64,000 nucleotides of DNA from Clostridium sp. CAG:417 (GTDB lineage Bacteria; Bacillota_I; Bacilli_A; RF39; UBA660). The stretch lies in the NCBI GenBank assembly GCA_000432835.1, contig FR890375.1, positions 186,001 to 250,000 on the forward strand, read 5' to 3'. Position numbers and translations under genes: made by a program. This document shows positions 26,262-34,300 of this stretch, piece after piece (position 1 is the stretch's first letter; the number at the start of each line of letters is the position of its first letter). Below the pieces are notes generated by a model. That model had not been told where the DNA came from. It worked only from the letters and a program-made list of their open reading frames with translations, and did no database searches.

Positions 26262-27163
26262 TTATGTTTCCGATAACGTATAAAACTTATCTCCATTTTC
26301 ATATGAATAATAATTAGTTATATCTCCAGTTATCTCATATGCATAATAAGAATCAAATTTTAGCCCTGTAGTATTTATTGTTACAACTACCTTTTTCTTT
26401 TGAACATTATATATTTCTGTTCTGTCTTCATATATAATGAAAATTTTATCCCTTAATGTTTCTTTAGTTTGAATATATTCATAATTATTAAACCCTTGAG
26501 ATATTATATTTCCATTACTGTCTAGTAAGTATTTTGTAGGACCATTAGTACCACAGTAATAATTTTCCAGACTAATTTGATATAATGTTTGATAAGATGT
26601 GGATGTATCTTTACCATCTTTATTTATTATATTGTATTTTTGCATAGCTGTTGTTGCAATCGCATAACCATCTTTATTAAATTTCGTGCTACCCCTTAAA
26701 TATGCTGAATCATTTAGTTTTTCACCTATTGAAGTATAATAACTATAACTATTGTCATACGTTTTTGCTAAATATGCTATATTTGTTTTCCATCATAGTT
26801 TAGTATCTTTAACTCAGCTGAATTATAAAATAAATATAAATATTGGGAGTTAGTTGGTTGATATAATGAATAGTCACTGGTAGCATTTGTTAAAATTTGT
26901 TCTCCTTCTGAATTTATATATTTATTTTTATTATCATTAGTAATTAGGTTATATAGGGGACCTGTACTATATATTTTTTTATACTTGCCTAAACTAACTA
27001 AGTATTGCCATTGTCTTTTATTATGCCACTTTTTCCATCTTTGGTAATAACAACGGAGGTATGATTATAAAAATCTTTTACTTTGCTAAATATAAAATCA
27101 GTTAATTGTTTATCTGTTGTATCAAATAAGGCATAATAACTTTCTTTGTTTTTTAGTATTCAT
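26262..27163 (-). pseudogene. Frameshifted WG-repeat-like protein gene
   Basis: A start with SD (GGAG, ATG at 27163) leads into a coding-like stretch that continues to 26262 but changes frame about three times: in an A6 run near 27147-27152, near 27003, and near 26796. Joined, the frames give repeats such as VVITKDGKSGIIKDNG, NLITNDNKNKYINSEGE and SAELKILNYDGKQI, like WG/beta-propeller-type repeats. The last piece (26262-26645) is an open frame of 127 codons with NIINKDGKDTSTSYQ. Probably a decayed extracytoplasmic or repeat protein. Sequencing error is possible but neighbouring genes are intact. Confidence 0.65.
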
Positions 27164-27269
27164 TTTTATCTCCTATTATAAAATTATTCCTAAATAAATG
27201 TTATCATAAAAAAAGACTTATCTGTCATAAAATCTTATAATTTACATATTTTTACAATAAATTTAGATA

Positions 27270-27297
27270 TAAAAAAAAGACTACTACTGCTTGTCTT
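27270..27297 (-). terminator. Probable terminator after spo0A
   Basis: A short AAGAC/GTCTT hairpin followed by eight Ts on the minus strand, just downstream of the spo0A stop. The stem is weak (5 bp). Confidence 0.45.
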
Positions 27298-27302
27298 ATA
27301 CT

Positions 27303-28079
27303 TTAAAAAGTTACCGTATTTTCATGAAATTCTAAACGTAATTTATCTGCTACTGTAACGATAAATTCAGAATTCGTTGGTTTAGCTTTATCAATGTCGA
27401 CACTATGGCCAAATATTTCCTCCATCAAATCCCAATTTCCTCTATTCCAGCTAACCTCGATAGCGTGCCTAATTGCTCGCTCTACGCGCGATACTGTGGT
27501 ATCATACTTTTTTGCTATATCAGGATATAGTTCTTTAGTAATTCCTCCAACTATCCCTGGGCAATCATAAATCATGATAATGCCATCTCTTATATATTGA
27601 TACCCTTTTATATGTGAAGGTACACCAAGTTCGTGCAATATTTTGGTAATAGATTTTTCCAAATTGTTATGGTATAAATCGATTGATTTCGAACTATATT
27701 TATCTTGATCCATAACTTCATTAATGCATTTTTCGAGAGCCTTTAATTCAAAAGGTTTTAAGATAAAATAACTTATTCCAAGCTCTGATGTTTTTCTTAT
27801 TATGTCCGGGGTATTATATGATGTAAGTACAATGACTTTTTTATCAATACCTTTAGTTTTCATATCTTCAAGAACTGATTTGCCATCCTTTTTAGGCATC
27901 ACCAAATCTAATAGGATAAGATCGTATTCATCTCTCTTTTTATCAATAATATTGAAGCCCTCTTCTCCATTATGTGCCTCTAAGACTATACTGATATCCT
28001 TCTCTTTACTAAAATACTCCTTTACCATTTTTACTAACTCTATATTATCATCTATCATTAGTACGCGAGTTTTTGCCAT
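27303..28079 (-). CDS. spo0A: Sporulation master regulator Spo0A
   Basis: 258 aa from ATG at 28079 (SD AAAGGAG; an upstream in-frame ATG at 28094 overlaps the SD). Receiver domain: acidic pocket D10-D11, phosphoacceptor D58 (LILLDLVMPKKDG), T86 and K108. The C-terminal effector domain contains the conserved recognition helix TVSRVERAIRHAIEVSWNRG, which binds 0A boxes (TGTCGAA). Present in endospore formers; its presence here argues for a sporulating lineage, although no other stage genes are in the window. Its promoter region has 0A-like boxes. Confidence 0.97.
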   Translation of the reverse strand: MAKTRVLMIDDNIELVKMVKEYFSKEKDISIVLEAHNGEEGFNIIDKKRDEYDLILLDLVMPKKDGKSVLEDMKTKGIDKKVIVLTSYNTPDIIRKTSELGISYFILKPFELKALEKCINEVMDQDKYSSKSIDLYHNNLEKSITKILHELGVPSHIKGYQYIRDGIIMIYDCPGIVGGITKELYPDIAKKYDTTVSRVERAIRHAIEVSWNRGNWDLMEEIFGHSVDIDKAKPTNSEFIVTVADKLRLEFHENTVTF

Positions 28080-28112
28080 GTTTTCTCCTTTCATACACTA
28101 CTACGCTATTTC

Positions 28113-28118
28113 ATTATA
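28113..28118 (-). promoter_or_regulatory. -10 element of the spo0A promoter
   Basis: Minus strand TATAAT, 34 bases before the spo0A ATG. No good -35 hexamer is present (best TACAAA at 17 bases), which fits an activator-dependent promoter. Confidence 0.55.
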
Positions 28119-28150
28119 TAACAAAATTCTTACTTTTTGTAGGTACTAAA

Positions 28151-28189
28151 AATGACAACTTTTGTCGAATAAGTAAATTTATGTCAAAA
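28151..28189. promoter_or_regulatory. Spo0A (0A) boxes upstream of spo0A
   Basis: An exact 0A box TTGTCGAA lies at 28162-28169 on the plus strand. The overlapping inverted half GACAA-AAG-TTGTC makes a palindrome (28153-28166), and a one-mismatch box TGTCAAA is at 28183. They sit about 45-65 bases upstream of the likely transcription start of spo0A. Confidence 0.6.
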
Positions 28190-28201
28190 AAAGAAGAATT
28201 T

Positions 28202-28897
28202 TTAAATATTTTTTAAAAACTCTTCTAATTCATTGATATTATTTCCTAGCCTTCCTAGTAGAAAGCCATCAACTGTTTTTATTTGGGATAGTTCGTAAAT
28301 ATTATCGGATGTTACTCCGCCTCCATATAGAACTATATTATTTGGAAATATTCCTTTTATAAATTCCGTAGTTTGTTCTATTTCCTTGTTTGTTGGAATG
28401 GTATCGCTATCAATTGCCCATATTGGTTCATATGCAATTATTATTTTTTGCTGATCTAAGTATGAAACGGCAGAAAAAGAGGCCTTTAGATCTTTTAGGA
28501 GTACCTCTTTTATTTTGTTATTTTGGTACTCTTCCTCATTTTCTCCAATACATAATATTGGAATAATATCTTCTGCTAATAAATTTTTAATTTTTGCACT
28601 GATGTCATTACTATCTTCGTTTAAATGTATTCTTCTTTCAGAATGTCCTACTAAACAATAATTTACATTTAGAGATTTTAATTGTGGAGCAGTTATTTCT
28701 CCAGTTGCTGATTTGGAATTTGTTTTACTAACGTTTTGAGCACCTAGTCCAAGAGTAGTTTCTTGGCAAAAAGGTAAATAGCAAGAACTAGGACACAAAA
28801 TTAAGGGATGGTAGTAATTAATTTGAGATAGATGATTTTTATAATCTAAAAATTCATCCCTTGTAAAATTAGTTTTATTGTTTAAGATAATGATCAT
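28202..28897 (-). CDS. tpiA: Triosephosphate isomerase (short form)
   Basis: 231 aa, about 20 short of the usual 250. Active-site residues are kept: N6 and K8 (LNNKTN), H85 (LVGHSERR) and E157 (AYEPIWAI); the phosphate loop GGGVT is present. The N-terminal motif differs from the usual GNWKMN. It interconverts dihydroxyacetone phosphate and glyceraldehyde-3-phosphate. It shares one base with the upstream glycosyltransferase stop/start region and is last in the gap-side cluster. Confidence 0.92.
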   Translation of the reverse strand: MIIILNNKTNFTRDEFLDYKNHLSQINYYHPLILCPSSCYLPFCQETTLGLGAQNVSKTNSKSATGEITAPQLKSLNVNYCLVGHSERRIHLNEDSNDISAKIKNLLAEDIIPILCIGENEEEYQNNKIKEVLLKDLKASFSAVSYLDQQKIIIAYEPIWAIDSDTIPTNKEIEQTTEFIKGIFPNNIVLYGGGVTSDNIYELSQIKTVDGFLLGRLGNNINELEEFLKNI

Positions 28898-30123
28898 TAT
28901 TTATCTCCTTTTATTTTATCAATAATTTTACTAAAAATAGGTTTATTATTTTTCTTTTCCTGAATTGCCCTTTGATACACATCGAGAGCAGACTCTGCAA
29001 AATATTTTGTTCCACATCTTTCAGCGGATGTTTTAGCTTGGCGTTTCAAATTAGCTATTTTATTAGAATCATTATATAATTCTATTATATCATTAATTGC
29101 ATCTTCTTTATTTTTGAATACTTTACCATTAAAGTCATTGATAACAGTCGTAGTGAATGCCTCGTCATCTATACAAAGAGGAACAACTTCTGATGCCATA
29201 GCTTCTAAAACCGTTAATCCTTGAGTTTCACTGGTCGATGCAGTGATAAATAAGTCGGCTAAATTATAATAATTTGGGATTTCTTTCCAAGGAACTTTAC
29301 CTGTAAAAATGACATTTGAAGCAATACCAAGTTCTTCAGAGTATTGTTCATACTTTATTCTTTCGGGACCATCTCCAACTATTAACAGCTTTATATTACC
29401 ATGCTTTTTTATAAGTTCTTGCTCTATTTCCAGGATGAAATCAATATTTTTTTCAGCCGCTAATCTACCAACAAAAATAATTATGAAATCTTTTTTATTT
29501 ATGGAATATCTTTTCTTTAGGGCATTAACATCTTTTTTATCTATATTTTCTGGAAAGAATCTTTCTACCTCAATGCCTGTTGGAATAATGTTAATATTTT
29601 TGCTAAATTTATATTTTTCTTTAAATAAGTCATAAATCTTTTTGGTTGGTACAATTAATTCTGTTGCTGTTGTATCACAGTAAAACTTAGCCAGATATTC
29701 AACGGCTTTTTTGCTTGCCTTTTCAGCATGACCCTTTGTTAAATAATATACATAGTCTTCATACCAAGTATGATAAGTGTGGACTAAGGGAATATCAAAC
29801 TGCTTGGCAAACAATCTGGCAAACGTACCAACACTAAATTCTGTATGAGAATGAATAACATCTAATTTCCACCCTTTTATTTTATTTACCACTTTAATTG
29901 GATATATTTGGCTAAGTCTATAATTATATATACCTGTCGGAATACCGGGAATGCGCAGAATCCTATTTTCTTCATCATAATTGTATTTAATGGCGCTATC
30001 ATTTACTGTTACTACATAAACAATATGATTCTTTTTTTCAAGGGCTCTTTTTAACATTGCTACACTTGTAGAAACGCCGTTTATATGTGGTTCATAAGTA
30101 TCTGTAAATAAGCCTATACGCAT
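28897..30123 (-). CDS. GT4-family glycosyltransferase, probably diacylglycerol glucosyltransferase
   Basis: 408 aa GT-B fold. N-terminal GLFTDTYEPHINGVSTSV and the C-terminal donor-binding segment with ASTSETQGLTVLEAMASEVV (the EX7E motif) match 1,2-diacylglycerol 3-glucosyltransferases of low-GC Gram-positives, which make membrane glycolipids and lipoteichoic-acid anchors. The substrate is inferred from family resemblance. Embedded between glycolytic genes with tight overlaps on both sides. Confidence 0.85.
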   Translation of the reverse strand: MRIGLFTDTYEPHINGVSTSVAMLKRALEKKNHIVYVVTVNDSAIKYNYDEENRILRIPGIPTGIYNYRLSQIYPIKVVNKIKGWKLDVIHSHTEFSVGTFARLFAKQFDIPLVHTYHTWYEDYVYYLTKGHAEKASKKAVEYLAKFYCDTTATELIVPTKKIYDLFKEKYKFSKNINIIPTGIEVERFFPENIDKKDVNALKKRYSINKKDFIIIFVGRLAAEKNIDFILEIEQELIKKHGNIKLLIVGDGPERIKYEQYSEELGIASNVIFTGKVPWKEIPNYYNLADLFITASTSETQGLTVLEAMASEVVPLCIDDEAFTTTVINDFNGKVFKNKEDAINDIIELYNDSNKIANLKRQAKTSAERCGTKYFAESALDVYQRAIQEKKNNKPIFSKIIDKIKGDK

Positions 30124-30653
30124 ATAATACTCCTTTCATCTTTATAAGTATTACCATCTTTTTCTATAAGGAATGGTAGTTGTGCCTTAGAATCATAATC
30201 ATCAAATAATGGTGTATATCCATTTGATATTAGCTCTTTTAATATATTTTTATCATTTTTATTTGCAAAAACTATAATTGATTCCATTTTCATGTTCTTA
30301 AAAGCATAGTCGGCTACATCACCTATAATATCCTTATTACTACTATCAATGGATACTCTTAATTGTTTTAGATCATTTTCATACTCAACCAGACAAATAC
30401 TTTTAATATTTTCCTCTTTGTTCAAAGTATATAATAATATACTAAATACTGGTTCTGTCATCCTGGCTATTTCATATTCCCTCTTAGAATATTTTTCACA
30501 TGTTTTTTCATTAAATTTAAAATATGAGGTATTATTTTTTGTGTCATATTCATGCAATAGATTAGCCGTTTTAGAATTGTATGGATCCATTTCCATAATA
30601 TTAATATGTTTTTGGCTATGTCTGTTTCCTGTAATTATTATGTTTTGAGTCAT
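30114..30653 (-). CDS. Unknown protein, distantly GNAT-like
   Basis: 179 aa, no signal peptide or membrane helix. The C-terminal half (DVADYAFKNMKMESIIVFA followed by an ELISNGYTPLFD segment) resembles the end of a GNAT acetyltransferase fold, but the acetyl-CoA-binding loop is not recognisable. It sits between pgk (one base away) and the glycosyltransferase (10-base overlap), so it is probably made with them. I do not recognise a function. Confidence 0.5.
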   Translation of the reverse strand: MTQNIIITGNRHSQKHINIMEMDPYNSKTANLLHEYDTKNNTSYFKFNEKTCEKYSKREYEIARMTEPVFSILLYTLNKEENIKSICLVEYENDLKQLRVSIDSSNKDIIGDVADYAFKNMKMESIIVFANKNDKNILKELISNGYTPLFDDYDSKAQLPFLIEKDGNTYKDERSIICV

Positions 30654-30654
30654 A

Positions 30655-31842
30655 TTACGCCTCTTTATCTAATACCTTAAGGCCAGGGAGAGTTTTTCCT
30701 TCTAGATATTCTAAAGTAGCTCCGCCGCCTGTAGAGATATGATAAATCTTGTCTTTCAAACTCTTATTATTTGAAATAACAGCAGCAGTATCTCCTCCAC
30801 CAATAATTGTTTTTATATTATTTTCAGCAAGATAATTTAGGATATCTAAGGTACCTTTTTTAAAATTTGACATCTCACATACACCAAGGGGACCATTCCA
30901 TACTACAGTTTTAGCTGTGGATAAAATCTGTTCAAATGATTTTATAGTTTCTATTCCTATATCTAATCCTATATCTTCTTTTTCTATTTCATTAATACTC
31001 TTAGTTGTAAATGGAGTATCATTTGAAAATTCTTTAGATGTAGTTATATCTATTGGTAGGATTAACTTGCCCTGATATTCTTTTAAAATATTTGAGCAAT
31101 ATTCTAAATGACTACTATCTAATAGAGATTTTCCTATTTCATGGCCTTCTGCTTTCAGAAAAGTAAAAGACATTCCACCACCAATTAAGATATAGTCAGC
31201 CTTGTTGATTAGATTATTAATAACGCCTATTTTATCTGATACTTTCGCACCACCTAATATTACAACATATGGTCTTTTTGGATTATTTAATTCCTGCAAT
31301 GCCTTGAGTTCTTTTTCTACTAAAAAACCAATTGCGCTTTCTAAATAACTAGCAATTCCGACATTTGAGGCATGAGATCTGTGAATAGTTCCAAATGCAT
31401 CATTAATAAATACATCTCCAAGGCTTGCCCAGTATTTGGCTAATTCTTGATCATTTGAACTTTCTTTTTTACCATTAAGATCTTCATATCTTGTATTTTG
31501 TACTAAGATTATATCTCCATTATCCATCTCCTTAATGGCTTTTTCTAATGTTTTGCCTCTTGTTTCGGGTATAAATGTTACTTTTTTATTTAATAGTTCT
31601 TGTAGACGTATTGCAACCTTATCCAAACTGTTTTTAGCAAGATCTGATACTTCCTTTATCCTGCCTAAATGAGAAAATAATATTATTTTGCAGTTCTTGC
31701 TTAAAACATACTGGATGGTTTTAAGGCTTTCTACAATTCTTGTATCATCCGTTATGACTCCATCTTTAATTGGAACATTGAAATCGCAGCGAATCAAAAC
31801 TTTCTTGTTATTTAAATTAATATCTCTTACTGTCTTTATCAT
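30655..31842 (-). CDS. pgk: Phosphoglycerate kinase
   Basis: 395 aa from ATG at 31842 (SD GGGTGAG), which gives the normal N-terminus MIKTVRDINLNNKKVLIRCD. The hinge and nucleotide motifs VILGGAKVSDKIGVI, VWNGPLGVCE and the terminal IIGGGDTAAVI-STGGGATLEYLEG are present. It makes ATP from 1,3-bisphosphoglycerate. An extended -10 (TGT-TATACT) about 35 bases upstream suggests its own weak promoter after the gap terminator. Confidence 0.97.
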   Translation of the reverse strand: MIKTVRDINLNNKKVLIRCDFNVPIKDGVITDDTRIVESLKTIQYVLSKNCKIILFSHLGRIKEVSDLAKNSLDKVAIRLQELLNKKVTFIPETRGKTLEKAIKEMDNGDIILVQNTRYEDLNGKKESSNDQELAKYWASLGDVFINDAFGTIHRSHASNVGIASYLESAIGFLVEKELKALQELNNPKRPYVVILGGAKVSDKIGVINNLINKADYILIGGGMSFTFLKAEGHEIGKSLLDSSHLEYCSNILKEYQGKLILPIDITTSKEFSNDTPFTTKSINEIEKEDIGLDIGIETIKSFEQILSTAKTVVWNGPLGVCEMSNFKKGTLDILNYLAENNIKTIIGGGDTAAVISNNKSLKDKIYHISTGGGATLEYLEGKTLPGLKVLDKEA

Positions 31843-31883
31843 TATCTCACCCTCATTGTACTTATAGTATAACATTATTTTTG

Positions 31884-31916
31884 ATATATAAAAAGATGAA
31901 GTTATAAAACTTCACC
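31884..31916 (-). terminator. Terminator overlapping the end of gap
   Basis: 7-bp hairpin (31910-31916 with 31895-31901) that begins inside the last gap codons and is followed by TTTTTATA on the minus strand. Confidence 0.7.
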
Positions 31917-32918
31917 CATGTTCATTAAATATTTAGCCGTTCTAACCATTTGAGCTGAGTAACTCATTTCATTGTCATACCAAGCAACTACTTTTACTAG
32001 TTGTTTTCCATCGACTTCATTGATGCTGGTAAGTAGTCCATCAACTACGCCACCATGTTCATCTCCAATTATGTCACTTGAAACAATTGGATCATCTGTA
32101 TATCCCAATGTTTCATTAGCATTATTTTTAAATGTTTCGTTAATTTCTTCTACCGTTGTTTTTTTCTTTAGCTCTAATACAAGGTCTATAACAGAACCTG
32201 TTGGTACTGGCACTCTCATTGCCCCACCTTGTAATTTACCATCAAGACTTGGTATAACCTTTCCTATGGCACTAGCAGCACCGGTTGATGTTGGTATTAT
32301 ATTTGCTGCGGCAGCTCTTCCTCTTCTTGATTTAATTCCTTTAGGATGTGTAACATCTAAAATAACTTGATCATTTGTATAGGCATGTATAGTTGTCATA
32401 TAGCCATTTTCAATACCAAAGTTTTCTTCTAAAACATTTAAAACAGGGGCTAGACAGTTTGTAGTACAACTAGCTGCTGAAATAACCTTTTCTGTGCCTG
32501 TTAAAGTGGAGTGGTTAACATTATATACTATTGTTTTTAAATCACCCTTCGCAGGTGCTGATATAATAACCTTTTTGGCACCAGCATTTATATGGGCCAT
32601 GGCCTTTTCCTTGTCAGTAAAGTGGCCAGTGCACTCCATAACAACGTCTATTCCTAGTTTTTTCCATGGTAATAAATTAGGATCTTTTTCAGCATATATT
32701 TTAATACTTCTTTTTCCTACAATTAAATTATCATCTTCAGAACTGATTTCTTCTGTTCTATAACTACGATGATTAGTATCATACTTTAATAGGTACGCTA
32801 ACTGAGAAGCATCTGTTAAATCATTAATGGCTACTACCTCATAATCTGGGCTTTCCTCCATAATTCTGAAAACTAATCTTCCAATTCTTCCAAATCCGTT
32901 AATAGCTACTTTTATCAT
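31902..32918 (-). CDS. gap: Glyceraldehyde-3-phosphate dehydrogenase
   Basis: 338 aa from ATG at 32918 (SD GGAGG), giving MIKVAINGFGRIGRLVFRI. The catalytic Cys is in SAASCTTNCLAPVL, with the partner His in the following TIHAYTNDQ motif. NAD-binding Rossmann fold at the N-terminus. First of the glycolytic genes; upstream a TTGTCA/TAGACT pair (16-base spacer) may be its promoter. Confidence 0.98.
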   Translation of the reverse strand: MIKVAINGFGRIGRLVFRIMEESPDYEVVAINDLTDASQLAYLLKYDTNHRSYRTEEISSEDDNLIVGKRSIKIYAEKDPNLLPWKKLGIDVVMECTGHFTDKEKAMAHINAGAKKVIISAPAKGDLKTIVYNVNHSTLTGTEKVISAASCTTNCLAPVLNVLEENFGIENGYMTTIHAYTNDQVILDVTHPKGIKSRRGRAAAANIIPTSTGAASAIGKVIPSLDGKLQGGAMRVPVPTGSVIDLVLELKKKTTVEEINETFKNNANETLGYTDDPIVSSDIIGDEHGGVVDGLLTSINEVDGKQLVKVVAWYDNEMSYSAQMVRTAKYLMNMGEVL

Positions 32919-33009
32919 ATATTTCCTCCTATTTTTATAATATAACAAAAACAAAAATTAGTCTATATAGATAAAATAAGTTGACAATTTTTTTAATTTT
33001 TTTCACAAA

Positions 33010-33041
33010 AAAACTCATTTCTGTCCTAAGAGATGAGTTTT
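33010..33041 (-). terminator. Terminator after the 33.1-34.1 kb unknown gene
   Basis: AAACTCAT/ATGAGTTT arms (33033-33041 with 33010-33018) with a 14-base loop and a TTTTTTT tail on the minus strand. Confidence 0.8.
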
Positions 33042-33065
33042 TAATAATTATTTATTTTAGTATTA

Positions 33066-34121
33066 TTATGACAATGATTTTACCTTTTCTCTAATTTCAC
33101 TATTAGTACTTTCATTTGATAGACTCCAAGCATCACTATATTCTTTATCTAATTCATAAGTACTTAATAATGCCTTTTTGTAAGCATTAATAGCTTTTAA
33201 GGTTTTTTTCTTGTAGTCTTTGAAATTAACTTTTTTGTCTATAGTACTATCAAAATAATCACTACTAGTTAAAATTTCTCTAACATCATTATCATCTATA
33301 TTTACTGTGAAATGTTGTCCTGTTGCTTCAGCTGTATATTTTAGAGAATATCTATTATCATTCACTTTAATTTCAATATCATCATATTCTTCAACTGGTA
33401 AGTTTGTTTTATCAATTATAATACTTTGAATAATTAAATCACCATAGTCTGCTAAGAAAGATTTTCCTTCTCTTAATAACTGACTGTTGATTAAGTCTTT
33501 AGCATATTTTAAGTCCATGGCTTCTCTATTGTATTCAATAGCTTCTTGACTAAATTCTTTGTAATCAACGTTTGATTTTTCACCAAAGTGAGCCATTTTT
33601 TCTTCTAAATCACTGATAGTTAAACTTTCTACAGTTAATTCTTCTTCTTTTGTTAATTTTCTTAAACCGTCACCATCTTCTACAATTTTTTCTAATTCAA
33701 ATTCATCTAATTCATTAGAAAGCTTAGTAAGTGTTTCAATGGTATCGATTGCTGCAGATAGATCTGTTTCATTGGATAAAATATTTCCTAAAGAAGTTGC
33801 TCTCTCACCATCACCATATTTTGAGTTTAATTCTGCATCGTATAAGCCCATTACCTCATCAATAGACTTTTCATCAGAAACTGAATCAATGACTTTAGAA
33901 TTTTCTAAATCAATTTCTGGTTCTCTATCATGAATCTTATAACCTACAAATACTAATACTGCTGCTGCTCCAAAAACTGTAAGTCTAACAGGCCATTTTT
34001 TTTTCTTACCTCTATTAGCATTTTTATAATTTACTTTTTGTTCTACTGTTTGAGTAGTTCCTCTTTTTTCTTCTTTAACGAATTCATCTAACTTTTCATC
34101 TAAGTTAAATTTATTTTCCAT
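33066..34121 (-). CDS. Unknown membrane-anchored protein with strong expression signals
   Basis: 351 aa. Acidic/basic cytoplasmic N-terminus (about 1-44), one membrane helix (about 45-60, RLTVFGAAAVLVFVGYKI) and a charged, mostly helical extracellular part of about 290 residues rich in Glu, Asp and Lys. No conserved motif is recognised. It is monocistronic, framed by a perfect consensus promoter, a GGGGGG-type SD and a strong terminator, so it is likely abundant. A surface or cell-wall-associated role is inference. Confidence 0.75.
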   Translation of the reverse strand: MENKFNLDEKLDEFVKEEKRGTTQTVEQKVNYKNANRGKKKKWPVRLTVFGAAAVLVFVGYKIHDREPEIDLENSKVIDSVSDEKSIDEVMGLYDAELNSKYGDGERATSLGNILSNETDLSAAIDTIETLTKLSNELDEFELEKIVEDGDGLRKLTKEEELTVESLTISDLEEKMAHFGEKSNVDYKEFSQEAIEYNREAMDLKYAKDLINSQLLREGKSFLADYGDLIIQSIIIDKTNLPVEEYDDIEIKVNDNRYSLKYTAEATGQHFTVNIDDNDVREILTSSDYFDSTIDKKVNFKDYKKKTLKAINAYKKALLSTYELDKEYSDAWSLSNESTNSEIREKVKSLS

Positions 34122-34146
34122 ATTAATCCCCCCGTAAAGTTATTAA

Positions 34147-34175
34147 ATTATAGCACAAAACAATTTTTTTGTCAA
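34147..34175 (-). promoter_or_regulatory. Perfect consensus promoter of the unknown membrane-anchored protein
   Basis: Minus strand TTGACA (34175-34170), 17-base spacer ending in TGC, TATAAT (34152-34147): both hexamers perfect plus an extended -10. Confidence 0.92.
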
Positions 34176-34242
34176 CATTTTTCTATATTTATAATATATT
34201 CTAATAACATTTAGAAATTTATAAAATTTGATAGTTTATTAT

Positions 34243-34271
34243 AAAACAAAAAAGGAAAGACTAAACTTTCC
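34243..34271 (-). terminator. Terminator after the uridine-kinase-like gene
   Basis: GGAAAG/CTTTCC hairpin (34266-34271 with 34254-34259), 6-base loop, TTTTTTG tail on the minus strand. Confidence 0.85.
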
Positions 34272-34300
34272 TGATGTACTAATCTTAATTTATGATATTT

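Noticed and set aside
30655..31875. Extended N-terminus of pgk starting at 31875
   Set aside because: The additional residues fall in the promoter region; ATG at 31842 has the SD and gives the conserved N-terminus.
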